64,000 nt of DNA from BQJU01 sp965229635 (lineage in GTDB: Bacteria > Bacteroidota > Bacteroidia > Chitinophagales > Saprospiraceae): NCBI GenBank assembly GCA_965229635.1, contig OZ245894.1, positions 4,960,001 through 5,024,000 of the forward strand, in the 5' to 3' direction. The position numbers and the translations under genes were made by a program. Positions 14,519 through 24,288 of the stretch are shown in pieces; position 1 is the stretch's first letter; each line of letters begins with the position of its first letter. The notes below the pieces were generated by a model. The model was not told the DNA's origin and ran no database searches. It saw nothing but the letters and a program-made list of their open reading frames with translations.

Positions 14519-15916
14519 TTGAAGCAATCAAAACTGGTAGAATTAGTAGACAGTTTGGAAAAAAAGGAAAAAACCGCCTGTCGCAAGTTCCTGCAATCGC
14601 CTTATTTCAACCACCGTGAGGATGTGACCAGGCTATTTGAATGGCTGATTCGCCAGAAGAAACGGGAGAAAAAAGCCGCCTATCAATTCCTATTTCCAAA
14701 ACAAGCCTATGACGAACAGAATATCAGTCTGATCATGAGTTACCTGCTCAAGCTGATTGAACAATTTTTAGCCGTTCAGGAACAGCTCAACGACCCCATT
14801 GACCATCAGTTTCACCTGCTAAAAAGCTACCAGCGCCGCAATTTACCCAAACATTTCCAGCAAACCCTGACCGGTATTCACAAACAGCTCGACAAAAGCC
14901 AGCTGCGCGATAAGGTCTATTACGAAAATTACCGCGACTTCCACTGGGCAGCTTACCTCAATGACATTCCCAACCGTCCCGAAAATTACCGACGCCTGGA
15001 AACCGTTTCCGAAATGACAGACATCGCCTACTTTTCCCAAAAGCTACGGCAGATCTGCCTGTTGACCGCTCACCAATCGGTCTATTCCGTCGATGATAAG
15101 CTCATCGATCAGATCAATCAAACCTTCTTTCCCTATCTCGAACAGCGCGGCCTGACCGATATTCCGGCCATCGGCATCTATTATCACGGCTATTTTGTTT
15201 TGCAAGACAAGGAAGGGACCGACCATTTTCAACAGTTCAAAACCCTTCTGTTTTCTCGAGGGCACCTCTTCCAGTTTGTGGACCTCAAGGAATTATACGT
15301 CATTGCTATCAATTATTGCGTAAAGCAGGTCAATAAGGGCGATAAGACCTTTTTTAAGGAAATGCTAAGCCTCTACCAGCAAGGATTAACTTCTAACGTA
15401 CTGATCGACAGGGGGCGGCTTTCGCGTTTTGTTTATCACAATGCAGTGGCCGCCGCATTGCAAACTGAGGAATTTGGCTGGGCCAGAGACTTTATTTTAA
15501 AATACCGGGAACTACTGGATAAAAAACACCGAGAGAGTGCTTTTCGCTTTAATCAGGCCAGGTTGGCTTTCGCCCAACAGAACTACGAAGAGGCACTGAC
15601 CTTACTCAATACAGCCCACTTTCAGGATGTATTACTTAATCTTGGCGCCAAGACCATTATGTTGAAAATATTTTATCAACTGGAGGAATTTGATCTCTTG
15701 GATGCCCACCTCAACGCCATGAACAACTTCATCCGCCGCAACCGGGTGATCGGCTACCATAAAACCAATTATCTGAATATCATTCGCTACACGAAAAAAC
15801 TGCTTTCGCTGAATCCGTTTGACAAGTCGGAGATTCAAAAACTTCAACAAATGCTGGAAGCTGAGCCTGTCCTTACCGAAAAGGAATGGTTACTACAACA
15901 AACCGCTGAAAAATAA
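14519..15916 (+). CDS. conserved Saprospiria protein of unknown function
   Basis: 465 residues, wholly helical in appearance, no signal peptide or TM. The N-terminus (LVELVDSLEKKEKTACRKFL, QSPYFNHREDVTRLFEWLI) matches a lineage-specific family in Saprospiria; the spacing of that motif supports the TTG start at 14519. The rest may fold as irregular TPR-like helical hairpins (for example FNQARLAFAQQNYEEALTLL). Monocistronic. Function unknown. Confidence 0.72.
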   Translation: MKQSKLVELVDSLEKKEKTACRKFLQSPYFNHREDVTRLFEWLIRQKKREKKAAYQFLFPKQAYDEQNISLIMSYLLKLIEQFLAVQEQLNDPIDHQFHLLKSYQRRNLPKHFQQTLTGIHKQLDKSQLRDKVYYENYRDFHWAAYLNDIPNRPENYRRLETVSEMTDIAYFSQKLRQICLLTAHQSVYSVDDKLIDQINQTFFPYLEQRGLTDIPAIGIYYHGYFVLQDKEGTDHFQQFKTLLFSRGHLFQFVDLKELYVIAINYCVKQVNKGDKTFFKEMLSLYQQGLTSNVLIDRGRLSRFVYHNAVAAALQTEEFGWARDFILKYRELLDKKHRESAFRFNQARLAFAQQNYEEALTLLNTAHFQDVLLNLGAKTIMLKIFYQLEEFDLLDAHLNAMNNFIRRNRVIGYHKTNYLNIIRYTKKLLSLNPFDKSEIQKLQQMLEAEPVLTEKEWLLQQTAEK

Positions 15917-16007
15917 AGCATTATTCGACGAACTTTTTCTTAAGAACCCCCAAACATCCTTGCATAAATTGTAAATAATTCGTAATATTATTCTAAACCT
16001 AACGATT

Positions 16008-16496
16008 ATGCAGAATTATCCTTCCGTCACACAATTTATGGCTACCAAGCTGATCACCTTTACCCCCGATATGGACATCAGGGTAGCGGTGGATACCATG
16101 CTTAAAAAGAAAATAACCGGTGCCCCGGTAGTAAATGAACGCAAAGAAATGATCGGCATGTTGTCTGAAGTGGATTGCCTGAAGATACTGCTTGAGGGTC
16201 CTTACAATCAGGTGCCTACCGGCAACGAAACGGTTGGAGATTATATGTCCAAATCCGTTCGATCCATTGAATCTGAAAAAACCATTCTCGATGCGGCTTA
16301 CGAATTTGTGCACTCCGGCTACAAGCGCCTGCCTGTCATGGATAACGGGCGCCTCATTGGCCAGATCAGCCGCGTTGATATATTGCGGGCCATACAACAA
16401 ATATCACCAGTACTTAAAGTCGTTCCCGACTCATGGAAAGGCCGCGAACCCTCGATCGCCGATCACAAAAAATCAAGAAATTATAATAACGCGTAG
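16008..16496 (+). CDS. tandem CBS-domain protein
   Basis: 162 residues. Two CBS motifs: residues 1-65 (FMATKLITFTPDMDIRVAVD, GAPVVNERKEMIGMLSEVDC) and 75-135 (YMSKSVRSIESEKTILDAAY, RLPVMDNGRLIGQISRVDIL). Paired CBS domains bind adenine nucleotides and act as sensors; stand-alone pairs are usually regulatory. Single gene, ended by a 15-bp hairpin at 16508-16553 shared with the convergent gene. Partner unknown. Confidence 0.88.
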   Translation: MQNYPSVTQFMATKLITFTPDMDIRVAVDTMLKKKITGAPVVNERKEMIGMLSEVDCLKILLEGPYNQVPTGNETVGDYMSKSVRSIESEKTILDAAYEFVHSGYKRLPVMDNGRLIGQISRVDILRAIQQISPVLKVVPDSWKGREPSIADHKKSRNYNNA

Positions 16497-16507
16497 TTGT
16501 ATTTGCA

Positions 16508-16553
16508 GGAATGGATGAAATGTTCCAAATGGACTTTCCATTTCATCCATTCC
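16508..16553. terminator. bidirectional hairpin, GGAATGGAT family
   Basis: GGAATGGATGAAATG (16508-16522) and its exact complement (16539-16553) form a 15-bp stem between convergent genes. The core GGAATGGATGA reappears in the hairpin at 55836-55883. Confidence 0.6.
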
Positions 16554-16567
16554 CCCCAGGTCCCTCA

Positions 16568-18196
16568 TTACTTTCCTGCAATATCTCTTGCCGCCAACCG
16601 GCCAGTAATGACACATCCGGATAGGAAGGTGCCTTCCAGCGAACGCAAGCCGTGCACCCCTCCCCCACCAAAACCGGCGGCTTCCCCCACGGCATACAGC
16701 CCGGGAATCGATCGTTGCTCCTGACTAGCAGTTGGACGGCTAAGCACCCGACATTGCAAATCAGTCTGAATCCCTCCCAGTGATTTTCTGGACAAAATAA
16801 ATTCTCGAATAGCAATTAATGGATAAGCCTTCTCATCATTGATTTTTTGAAATTTGCTGGTGCGTAAACGGTCGCCCAAATAGCGGCGCGCGTGCGCAAT
16901 GCGGCGCAGTTGTTCATCATTAAAAAACTTGCCTCCGCGATCAATTTGGTCATCGTAGCGCTTGATATCCGCCCGCATCCGCTCCAGCTCTACATCATCG
17001 GTTCCGACGAGGGCATTCATTTTTTCCACCAGTTCTTCAAGAGAATGAGCAACGATAAAATCGGGGCAGGTTTCCACCAAATCCTGCACCTGTTTTTTGT
17101 TGCCAAAAAAAACGGACTTTAGAAAAGCAAATAGCTTTTTATCGCGGATGGCCACATTGTGCTCCGAACCGGAAATGGCCATTTCCTTGACGGCAATTTT
17201 CCAGTTTAAAATCTGCCAGGAATACTTTTTTTCCTCCCGGCAAATGGCTTCCACCAGATAGCGGGTATCATAAGCAGTGACCAAAGGCATCGGCCCGATC
17301 CGTGCTCCTTGGTAATTCATCCATAAAGCTGATTTACAGGGAATTAAACTCAATCCATGATTTTTATACCTCGCCTGTGGATGATGTACCCCCGCCGCGT
17401 AATTCCACTGCCGGTCCAGATGAGTGACCTGACCGTTAATGCGTTCTGTTGCCTCGTGCAGATCACCGACAGCATAGGGATGAGCGCCATTTAGGATCAC
17501 TTCCGGTGGCGTACCCCAAGGCTGGTACCAATTGTCTTTTATCTTCTCAATACTGCCATTAATTCCCCCGGTCGCTACAACGACTACTTCCGCATTGGCG
17601 GTAAAAGCCTTCCCCTCCCCTTCTATCACCCCGGATACACCTTTGATCTGTTGATTTTCCAGCAAGATATCCTGTACCCGATGCCCAAACAACAGCTGTA
17701 GTTGATTCCGCCTGGGATGTCGCTGCAAATGCCCGATCAGAGTTTGCACTAATCCGTAACCAGTGCCCCACGTAAGGTGAAACCGGGGCACAGAATTACC
17801 AGGTCGAAACAGGCCGCGTTCCACCCAGTGGATAGCCGGAAAAAAGTTGACATCTCGTTCTCTCAACCAGTGATATCCCGTTTCCGTAGCGTGATGGATG
17901 AAATGCTCGGCCCAGCGCCGTGGCCAGTGGTCATCTTCCGAGAATTCTGCGGCAGAAAGCCAGTCCTGCAAAGCAAGTTCATAACTATCCCTGATACCTA
18001 CCCGACGCTGGTGTTTGCTATCGACAAAAAACATGCCACCAAACGCCCAGTTGGCCAGCCCCCCAAAGTTACTTTCCAGGTCCCGATCGATCAATAAGAC
18101 TTTCTTATTGTGATCCAATAACTCAAGTGCCGTTGTCACTCCCGCCAATCCACCACCAACGATGATAACTTCCGATTGATAAGTTAATCCCTGCAT
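16568..18196 (-). CDS. FAD-dependent dehydrogenase (KsdD-like, COG3573 type)
   Basis: 542 residues. The N-terminal Rossmann motif for FAD is VIIVGGGLAGVTTALELL, then an NFGGLANWAFGG segment near residue 45. The C-terminal GLYAVGEAAGFGGGGVHGLR closes the FAD site and fits the fumarate reductase / 3-ketosteroid dehydrogenase superfamily. The length and internal features fit the FAD-binding dehydrogenases annotated beside KsdD. The substrate is not visible. No signal peptide, so cytoplasmic. Single gene convergent with the CBS gene. Confidence 0.85.
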   Translation of the reverse strand: MQGLTYQSEVIIVGGGLAGVTTALELLDHNKKVLLIDRDLESNFGGLANWAFGGMFFVDSKHQRRVGIRDSYELALQDWLSAAEFSEDDHWPRRWAEHFIHHATETGYHWLRERDVNFFPAIHWVERGLFRPGNSVPRFHLTWGTGYGLVQTLIGHLQRHPRRNQLQLLFGHRVQDILLENQQIKGVSGVIEGEGKAFTANAEVVVVATGGINGSIEKIKDNWYQPWGTPPEVILNGAHPYAVGDLHEATERINGQVTHLDRQWNYAAGVHHPQARYKNHGLSLIPCKSALWMNYQGARIGPMPLVTAYDTRYLVEAICREEKKYSWQILNWKIAVKEMAISGSEHNVAIRDKKLFAFLKSVFFGNKKQVQDLVETCPDFIVAHSLEELVEKMNALVGTDDVELERMRADIKRYDDQIDRGGKFFNDEQLRRIAHARRYLGDRLRTSKFQKINDEKAYPLIAIREFILSRKSLGGIQTDLQCRVLSRPTASQEQRSIPGLYAVGEAAGFGGGGVHGLRSLEGTFLSGCVITGRLAARDIAGK

Positions 18197-18270
18197 TTTT
18201 TCTAAATCTGGAATTTGGTTTTAAATTGTGTGTCAATTTAAGCAAATTTTGCTGACTCACCTGGAATAGT

Positions 18271-19584
18271 ATGGAAAACGCGAAGCACAAGCCAACCTGG
18301 TTAGAGATTCTTGAAGCAGAAAGCTGGCAGGCTGAACTGCTTGTCTCCGGTTTGGCCATCTTTGGTTGCTTCCAGTTGCCGGACCTGCTTATTGATTGCT
18401 ATGACTGGTTGTTGTTACATATCGGAGAGGGATATCTCACCCCACTTTTTTATACCGTTTGGTATTTGATGATCGCCTCCTCCATGCTAATTGTCAACTT
18501 CATCGTTCACTTCGCCCTTCGGGCACTTTGGATTGGCATGATTGGATTGGTTTCCGTCTATCCCAATGGCATCAATCGCGATTCCGACATGTTTAGCCGG
18601 GATTTTATGGATAAACTCCTTCGCGATTTTCCGGATGTCAACGAGTTTAATGAAAAGCTTGATCGCATTGCCAGTCAGATATTTGCCTTTTCCTTTGGCG
18701 GGGCTTTTGCTATGTTTTCATTTAGCATCATACTACTCACCTTATTGCTGATCACAGCACTGATTCACCTGGTCTTTTCGAATATCCCGCAAGAGTACAT
18801 TTTCTATTTGCTTTTTGTGCTGTTACTAACACCTTCTATGTTTGCAGCCGTCTTAAACACGAAAAGGTTTCGCGAAAAGGAGTGGGTCAAGAAAATTCAC
18901 TACCCCATTGTGGTAAAGATATTTGGCAAAGCACTCTTTACCTTCTTTTACAAGCCCGTCAATTATATCAGTTACATTTTTTTCACCAATAATAAGAAAA
19001 GTGTAGCTGGCGCAACGTTCTTTGTCTACCTGTTGCTGGTGATGTTAATCAGTATGCCAACCCTTATGCGTTCCAATGCCATCCTCCACGAGAAAGGTCG
19101 ATTTTTCAGAATGGACAACCGCTCTGACCGAAGTTTTTATTTCAATTACGAGGATCAGCTAGAGGAAGATCGCTTCATTCTACATCCGATCATCAGTAGT
19201 GAAAAAATTGGCGGAAGCCAAATCAAAGTCTTTATTCCCTTTGCGGAACGCGAAGAAAAAAGCCTGGAAGATCTTTGTGGCAATTTCAAGCCGTCCTCCA
19301 ACAATCTGGAAGTAGATATTGAAAGAGAGGAAGAACGGCAATTTCGACTGGATTGCCTCCGGCGCTATTATCAGTTTTATATCAACAACCAGCCATTGCC
19401 TTCTGACAACCTACTTAAACACTCACACGCCAATCGAAAAGAGGAGGGCTCCATCATCTACCTCCCCACTGATCATTGTCAAATTGGCCTGAATTACCTC
19501 AAAATTACCTTTGAATACTACAATGATAAAGGCCAGCAAAAGGAAGCCATTATCCCGTTTTGGTACGATCCTGAAAAAGACTAG
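18271..19584 (+). CDS. polytopic membrane protein of unknown function
   Basis: 437 residues, no recognised family name. Hydrophobic segments near residues 25-45, 58-82, 128-165, 170-195 and 240-265 suggest five to seven TM helices. A C-terminal soluble region of about 160 residues is charged (REEKSLEDLCGNF, EREEERQFRLDCL) and ends in a beta-rich part. The architecture recurs in other Bacteroidota. It runs toward the lipoprotein gene, 3 nt between convergent stops. Function unknown. Confidence 0.75.
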   Translation: MENAKHKPTWLEILEAESWQAELLVSGLAIFGCFQLPDLLIDCYDWLLLHIGEGYLTPLFYTVWYLMIASSMLIVNFIVHFALRALWIGMIGLVSVYPNGINRDSDMFSRDFMDKLLRDFPDVNEFNEKLDRIASQIFAFSFGGAFAMFSFSIILLTLLLITALIHLVFSNIPQEYIFYLLFVLLLTPSMFAAVLNTKRFREKEWVKKIHYPIVVKIFGKALFTFFYKPVNYISYIFFTNNKKSVAGATFFVYLLLVMLISMPTLMRSNAILHEKGRFFRMDNRSDRSFYFNYEDQLEEDRFILHPIISSEKIGGSQIKVFIPFAEREEKSLEDLCGNFKPSSNNLEVDIEREEERQFRLDCLRRYYQFYINNQPLPSDNLLKHSHANRKEEGSIIYLPTDHCQIGLNYLKITFEYYNDKGQQKEAIIPFWYDPEKD

Positions 19585-19587
19585 AAT

Positions 19588-21867
19588 CTATCTCCAAAAC
19601 TCGCTCACAACGGCCTCTGCCGGCTTGCCATTCGGTGAAAAGCCCGTATTCTCTCCGCCTCGATAATCCAGGTAGCTTGGCCATTTCCACCACAAAATGC
19701 CATTGCACCAGGGTTTATCCTTGATTTGCTCTAAGACAATTCGATAACACTCCTCTTGCCCCTTACCATCATAGGCCCTTCCGTCTGCTTCGGCATGAGG
19801 ATTGACCCAGGTGTGTTCCGTACTTCTAAAGCCAATTTCGGTAAAGATCAATGGTTTGTTTTCCCGCTTGCTCACTACCTCGATCTTTTCAACAATCTGC
19901 GCAAAACCATTTTCCAATTCGCCCTCACTTGGGGTTTTATCTTTGCTGAGCGGATAATAGCAATTGAGACCAATATAATCCACCTCCTGCCAGAAACTCA
20001 GCTTTTCAAATTCTTCTCCCCAGTTGGCGGCATAAGTAATTGGGCCGTGGTAAATACCCCGCAATTTCCGAATCAACCGGCGCCAATCTTCAGGCCGTTC
20101 AATGGTAGCTTTCGCAAATTCTACACCGACACACAGGATGTCCATCTGCTCCATCTCCGCCAGTAGTGCATAGTGCCTCATCCAGCGATAGTAGTACTCA
20201 AAAAACTGCTGCCAGTCTGCTTCATTTTTCATCATAATGTCACCCGGCCAGCTGCCCCGCATCCAGATCTGAGGTTTAAGCATGGTGTACATGTTCATAG
20301 CTTTGGCGTGGGCATGAGAGGCTACTACCGATTCGTCCGTCTCTGAGCCCGCCCGCTGCATCAGGGGAAGAGGAGAAGGCTTTTGCGCATCCTGCATATA
20401 GGAATAGGGCACAATCGCAATGGCATTGGTACCAAGATTCTGCAACTCAACAAGAGATTGACGGGCCGCTTCCGAGCCGTAACCATTGTGTATGCGATAT
20501 CCTTCGTGGGCAAAATTGAACCCTTTCATATACGGGATCTCGCGCACCGTTTTTCGCTCAATTTTTTGTACATAGGTCTTGGCTAAAAACGCCCGCCAGA
20601 TTGGCTCCAACTCCTTAAGCTCAGCGGGTGCCGGCTGCCAGGTCGGAAACTTTTCCAAAAAGGCATCTTTGCCCCAATGTTCCAGTAAAAATTCCACCAA
20701 TACGCCCGAAGCAGTCTCAAAAACCAGCGGAGAAGCTTCTTTGAATCGCTCATTGTCAAGCAGTTCACTCAAAGCTGGCAGATTATCCGACTGGTACAAC
20801 AATCCAGTCCAATAATGAGCACCGTGCTCGTGCCACTTGGGGGCAAAATGTACTGCCAGCCCGGTCTCCAACGCCGTGGTTGCAGCTTGTCCCAGTGTTT
20901 GCTGGATAATGATTCGATTCTCCTTACTCAACATTTGCCCGCAATGCACCGGATCAAAAACGGCATAAACAGCACCGCCATCCGAGTCTACGTGGGCGGG
21001 TTCGGTATTGAATAATTGCAGTCCTTTCGTTTCTGCAGAAGGATACAAATGATAGTCAATCTTTTTCTCCAGTCCATCCACCCCCAGGAAATTCATTATT
21101 TCCAGTAGCGATTGCTCGCAATGCTGCACCAGGGTATCCAAGCGTTCATCCACATTGGGAATCTGGTGAAACACAAAACGAAAATACCGGGAATCAACCG
21201 TTGTATCCTTGATGACCGTGAAGTCGTGACTTAGATTTTCATCCACTTCCCATTGCTCATTAAAATAGCCAATCATGCGATTTTCGCCTTTTTCAGCCAC
21301 TTCGAAACCCCAGTTACGCCAGAAAAAGGACGTCCAGTCGCCATCGTTGCGTTGTTCCACCAGGTTGACCAACGCCTGGTCTTCATTGGCACCGAAAAGT
21401 AAGAGCGGCAAGTCACGGTTGAATGGACTTGGATAGGGAAATAATTTGAGGGTAGCCTCCTTACCAGAAAAGCGGGCGTGATTAAAAGAGAAGGACTCGT
21501 TATCAAAATGAAAAGGCAATCCCGTTTCAATTCGGCGGTAAAGGCGATTGCTCTTGAAGGCACCAACAATAGCCAAAGGCAAACTCTTCAGTTCGGAGTC
21601 CTTGACTTCAGCATCGGCCTTGGCGATGATTTCAAAGCTCCGACGCCCCGCACTTTTGAGCGAGTCAATTAGTGGCTGATACAAGTCTTTTTTGGATTCA
21701 GGATAGACCAATAGTAATGCCCCCTTACTTTCCAATTGCTCAAATAATGCCCTACGATCCGGCCAATTCCCTTCCGTAGTGGCAGGTCCCGGATCGGGAG
21801 CGGAATAAAAACAGGCCGACATCAAAACGGCCAATAAAGTGATAATGGTCAATGGTCTTATGCTCAT
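19588..21867 (-). CDS. lipoprotein with C-terminal GH113-like TIM barrel
   Basis: 759 residues. Lipoprotein signal ending in LMSAC. Residues 30-440 form a large region I do not recognise, with a possible gluzincin-like pattern but no HExxH. Residues 445-757 look like a glycoside hydrolase 113 (beta-mannanase-like) TIM barrel: MKGFNFAHEGYR, NAIAIVPYSYMQ, LKPQIWMRGSWPGD, LCVGVEFAKA (acid/base Glu), PLIFTEIGFRS (nucleophile Glu), ILWWKWPS. Both catalytic glutamates appear present. Probably a periplasmic or surface enzyme on mannan-like or other beta-glycans. Confidence 0.8.
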   Translation of the reverse strand: MSIRPLTIITLLAVLMSACFYSAPDPGPATTEGNWPDRRALFEQLESKGALLLVYPESKKDLYQPLIDSLKSAGRRSFEIIAKADAEVKDSELKSLPLAIVGAFKSNRLYRRIETGLPFHFDNESFSFNHARFSGKEATLKLFPYPSPFNRDLPLLLFGANEDQALVNLVEQRNDGDWTSFFWRNWGFEVAEKGENRMIGYFNEQWEVDENLSHDFTVIKDTTVDSRYFRFVFHQIPNVDERLDTLVQHCEQSLLEIMNFLGVDGLEKKIDYHLYPSAETKGLQLFNTEPAHVDSDGGAVYAVFDPVHCGQMLSKENRIIIQQTLGQAATTALETGLAVHFAPKWHEHGAHYWTGLLYQSDNLPALSELLDNERFKEASPLVFETASGVLVEFLLEHWGKDAFLEKFPTWQPAPAELKELEPIWRAFLAKTYVQKIERKTVREIPYMKGFNFAHEGYRIHNGYGSEAARQSLVELQNLGTNAIAIVPYSYMQDAQKPSPLPLMQRAGSETDESVVASHAHAKAMNMYTMLKPQIWMRGSWPGDIMMKNEADWQQFFEYYYRWMRHYALLAEMEQMDILCVGVEFAKATIERPEDWRRLIRKLRGIYHGPITYAANWGEEFEKLSFWQEVDYIGLNCYYPLSKDKTPSEGELENGFAQIVEKIEVVSKRENKPLIFTEIGFRSTEHTWVNPHAEADGRAYDGKGQEECYRIVLEQIKDKPWCNGILWWKWPSYLDYRGGENTGFSPNGKPAEAVVSEFWR

Positions 21868-21987
21868 CTACTGGGTGATTATAGGTACATGTTAGGAGGT
21901 CGCTTCTAAAGCCCCACCTCCTAATATGTACCATCCAAGATACACATTCTCCAGCTTTTTTTACGCTGTTTTAATTATCTTGGCGCA

Positions 21988-23232
21988 ATGCAAACCTATT
22001 CCTTATTTGAACTCAACGAATATCTGCGGCGTATCATTGCGCTCAACTTCCCGGTCCCGATCTGGGTCAAGGGAGAAATTGGTCAGGTAGGCAGTTCTCG
22101 AGGACATTATTACCTGGAACTGGTAGAAAAAGCCACGGAGTCAGACGAAATCCTGGCCCAGTGTTCAGCGGTGCTTTGGCAAAACAACTATCGCAGCCTC
22201 AAGCGAAAACTTGGTAAGACACTAGATGGTCTGCTTCAGGAGGGCATGGAGGTACAGCTAAAAGTCCGGGTTAACTTTCATGAGCGTTACGGATTAAAAC
22301 TGATTGTAGAGGAGATTGATCCGGTATTTACCTTGGGGAAATTGGCCCTGCAAAAACAACAAATACTGGAGAAGTTGCAGCAGGAGCATTTGTTGGAGAT
22401 CAATCGTCAGTTGTCCCGTCCTCCTGTGCTACAAAACCTCGCCATCATCAGTTCCGTACATGCAGCGGGTTATCAGGATTTTGTACAACAGCTCCTGGAA
22501 AATCCCTATGGCTATCAATACTACTGTCGGCTATTCCCGGCGGCGATGCAGGGGCAGGAAGTAGAAAAAGAAGTCCTGCGCCAGTTCAAAACCATCAATC
22601 GCCGACATTCCGATTTTGATGCGGTCATCATCATTCGCGGCGGTGGTTCCAGGCTGGATTTGGCGGCTTTTGACAACCTGGCTTTGGGTAAGGCTGTCGC
22701 CAAATGTCCCCTTCCGGTCATCACCGGCATTGGGCACGATATTGATGACTCTGTACTCGACAAGGTGGCACATTTATCGTTGAAGACCCCAACCGCCGTC
22801 GCCGATTTTTTGATTCAGCAATCTATGATGTATGAAAGCCAGTTGATTGATTTGGGCAATCGTTTTGCTAATCTGTCAAGTGATTTATTAGCGAACCAAC
22901 AATTAAACCTTCAGCTTTTGCAGCAACGCTGGATGCAAAGCTCCAGGGAGCGTTTAAATAAGGAGCTTACGCAAATGGAAACTCTTCAGCAAAGGCTTCA
23001 AAAATCAGGCCTTCAGCGCCTTAAAACCGGCCAAAAAGAGCTGGATCAATTAGAAAAGCTCACCCAGCTACTGAGCCTGGACACCCAACTCAAACGCGGC
23101 TTCAGTCTGACCTTACGCGAAGGGCAAATCGTCAAAAACATCGATCAGGTATCCGCCGGTGATCAAATCACCACCATCGTTAATGACGGCAAAATCAACA
23201 GCACCGTCTCCAACAAAACCGACAAAGAATGA
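21988..23232 (+). CDS. xseA: exodeoxyribonuclease VII large subunit
   Basis: 414 residues, slightly shorter than E. coli XseA (456). N-terminal OB-fold (VWVKGEIGQVGSSRGHYYLEL), catalytic domain with IRGGGSRLDLAAFD and TGIGHDIDDSVLD, a coiled-coil stretch and the C-terminal RGFSLTLREGQIV segment. With XseB it degrades single-stranded DNA from both ends. Its TGA overlaps the xseB ATG (ATGA), so the subunits are translationally coupled. A TATCTTGG word just before the start resembles a -7 box. Confidence 0.95.
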   Translation: MQTYSLFELNEYLRRIIALNFPVPIWVKGEIGQVGSSRGHYYLELVEKATESDEILAQCSAVLWQNNYRSLKRKLGKTLDGLLQEGMEVQLKVRVNFHERYGLKLIVEEIDPVFTLGKLALQKQQILEKLQQEHLLEINRQLSRPPVLQNLAIISSVHAAGYQDFVQQLLENPYGYQYYCRLFPAAMQGQEVEKEVLRQFKTINRRHSDFDAVIIIRGGGSRLDLAAFDNLALGKAVAKCPLPVITGIGHDIDDSVLDKVAHLSLKTPTAVADFLIQQSMMYESQLIDLGNRFANLSSDLLANQQLNLQLLQQRWMQSSRERLNKELTQMETLQQRLQKSGLQRLKTGQKELDQLEKLTQLLSLDTQLKRGFSLTLREGQIVKNIDQVSAGDQITTIVNDGKINSTVSNKTDKE

Positions 23233-23420
23233 GCAGCAAGAAACTAACCTACGAATCCGCCATCAAGGAACTACAGGAAATCATCGAAGCCCTGGAAGAA
23301 GGCACCACCTCCATCGATGAGCTTTCGGAAAAAGCCAAACGCGCCAGTGAACTAATCGCTTATTGCCGTACTAAACTGCGGAAAACGGAACAGGATTTGG
23401 ATCAGTTGTTGGGGGAATGA
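23229..23420 (+). CDS. xseB: exodeoxyribonuclease VII small subunit
   Basis: 63 residues, typical length. Sequence pattern LTYESAIKELQEIIEALEEG followed by KAKRASELIAYCRTKL is diagnostic of XseB, which binds along the coiled coil of XseA. ATGA overlap with xseA. Confidence 0.94.
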   Translation: MSSKKLTYESAIKELQEIIEALEEGTTSIDELSEKAKRASELIAYCRTKLRKTEQDLDQLLGE

Positions 23421-23438
23421 GGTTCGTCTTTGTAATCG

Positions 23439-23475
23439 CTCGCAAGCCCGCTCGCAAGCTCGCTCGCGAGCGTCT
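23439..23475. repeat. short GCTCGCAAGC direct repeats
   Basis: Three near-copies of CGCTCGCAAGC in 37 bp, the last ending in the palindrome CTCGCGAG, in the spacer after xseB. May form the terminator; no T tract is evident. Confidence 0.4.
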
Positions 23476-23556
23476 CCGACGCGATGCGCCATTTTTCACC
23501 TGTCCAGCTTCTTTACACGATTAAAAATTGGCACACGGAGTTGTTTTGCAATGCTT

Positions 23557-23946
23557 TTACCTTCTAGAACTAACCCGCAACTCCACCACCACCAACACCA
23601 CAATAATCACCATTTCCAGCAGAAAATACCCCACTCCCAGCACCGTCAATTTTTCAAAGTGATAGACCACCAGCCCCAACGTTGCCACACAATACAACAA
23701 ATTAGCCACCGCAATACCCCTCAAAAATGGCGACCAATTTTTTTTCAAAAAGAAATAACTGCCTAAGGAATAAATCGCAAATAACCCTGCCACAATGGCC
23801 AGTGAATATAGCACATTTTTTGGCATTCCAAAGTAAGCTTCAAAAGGGACCAAAATGCCGATCAGGAAAAGAAGGGTTAGGAGTGCACCCAGGCCGTCGA
23901 GGAGGAGCATTTGCTTAGCGTTCAGATTGAATGAAGTTATCTTCAA
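23557..23946 (-). CDS. four-TM membrane protein
   Basis: 129 residues, with four hydrophobic helices (around 15-36, 45-66, 77-96 and 103-122) and a short cytoplasmic tail (ELRVSSRR). A type of small integral protein common in Bacteroidota, function unknown. Located at the left border of the A+T-rich island. Confidence 0.7.
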   Translation of the reverse strand: MKITSFNLNAKQMLLLDGLGALLTLLFLIGILVPFEAYFGMPKNVLYSLAIVAGLFAIYSLGSYFFLKKNWSPFLRGIAVANLLYCVATLGLVVYHFEKLTVLGVGYFLLEMVIIVVLVVVELRVSSRR

Positions 23947-23985
23947 AGCTTTCTTCCAGTTTTAAAGGGCATGTTTGGAGCCATG

Positions 23986-24288
23986 TTAATTTTTTTCAAA
24001 TCTTTTTTCTGGACAACCGCATACACAATTCGGTATTAATCCGTCATCTCTTAGCGATAAAAATAATTTAGCATCTTTACTTCTCTCCGCAAAAAAATAA
24101 GCATTCTCAATTTCTTTGTAAATAAGTTGGCTCTGAAAAGCTTCTCTTTCTATCTCCCAAATAGAATCCAATTTCGCACTTGAAAACTTTCCTATTTCAC
24201 TTGTTGAATCAAACTCAGCAACATATATGTAGTGTATTATGGCATTTTTAATAGAATCTGAATTCTCTAATCGAAGTCTGAGTTTCAT
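23986..24288 (-). CDS. small protein of unknown function
   Basis: 100 residues starting at the base next to the stop of the upstream esterase gene, so clearly in one operon. Two-thirds is charged and helical; a CVCGCPEKR cysteine cluster near the C-terminus could bind metal. Not recognised. A+T content is visibly higher than in flanking housekeeping genes. Confidence 0.5.
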   Translation of the reverse strand: MKLRLRLENSDSIKNAIIHYIYVAEFDSTSEIGKFSSAKLDSIWEIEREAFQSQLIYKEIENAYFFAERSKDAKLFLSLRDDGLIPNCVCGCPEKRFEKN

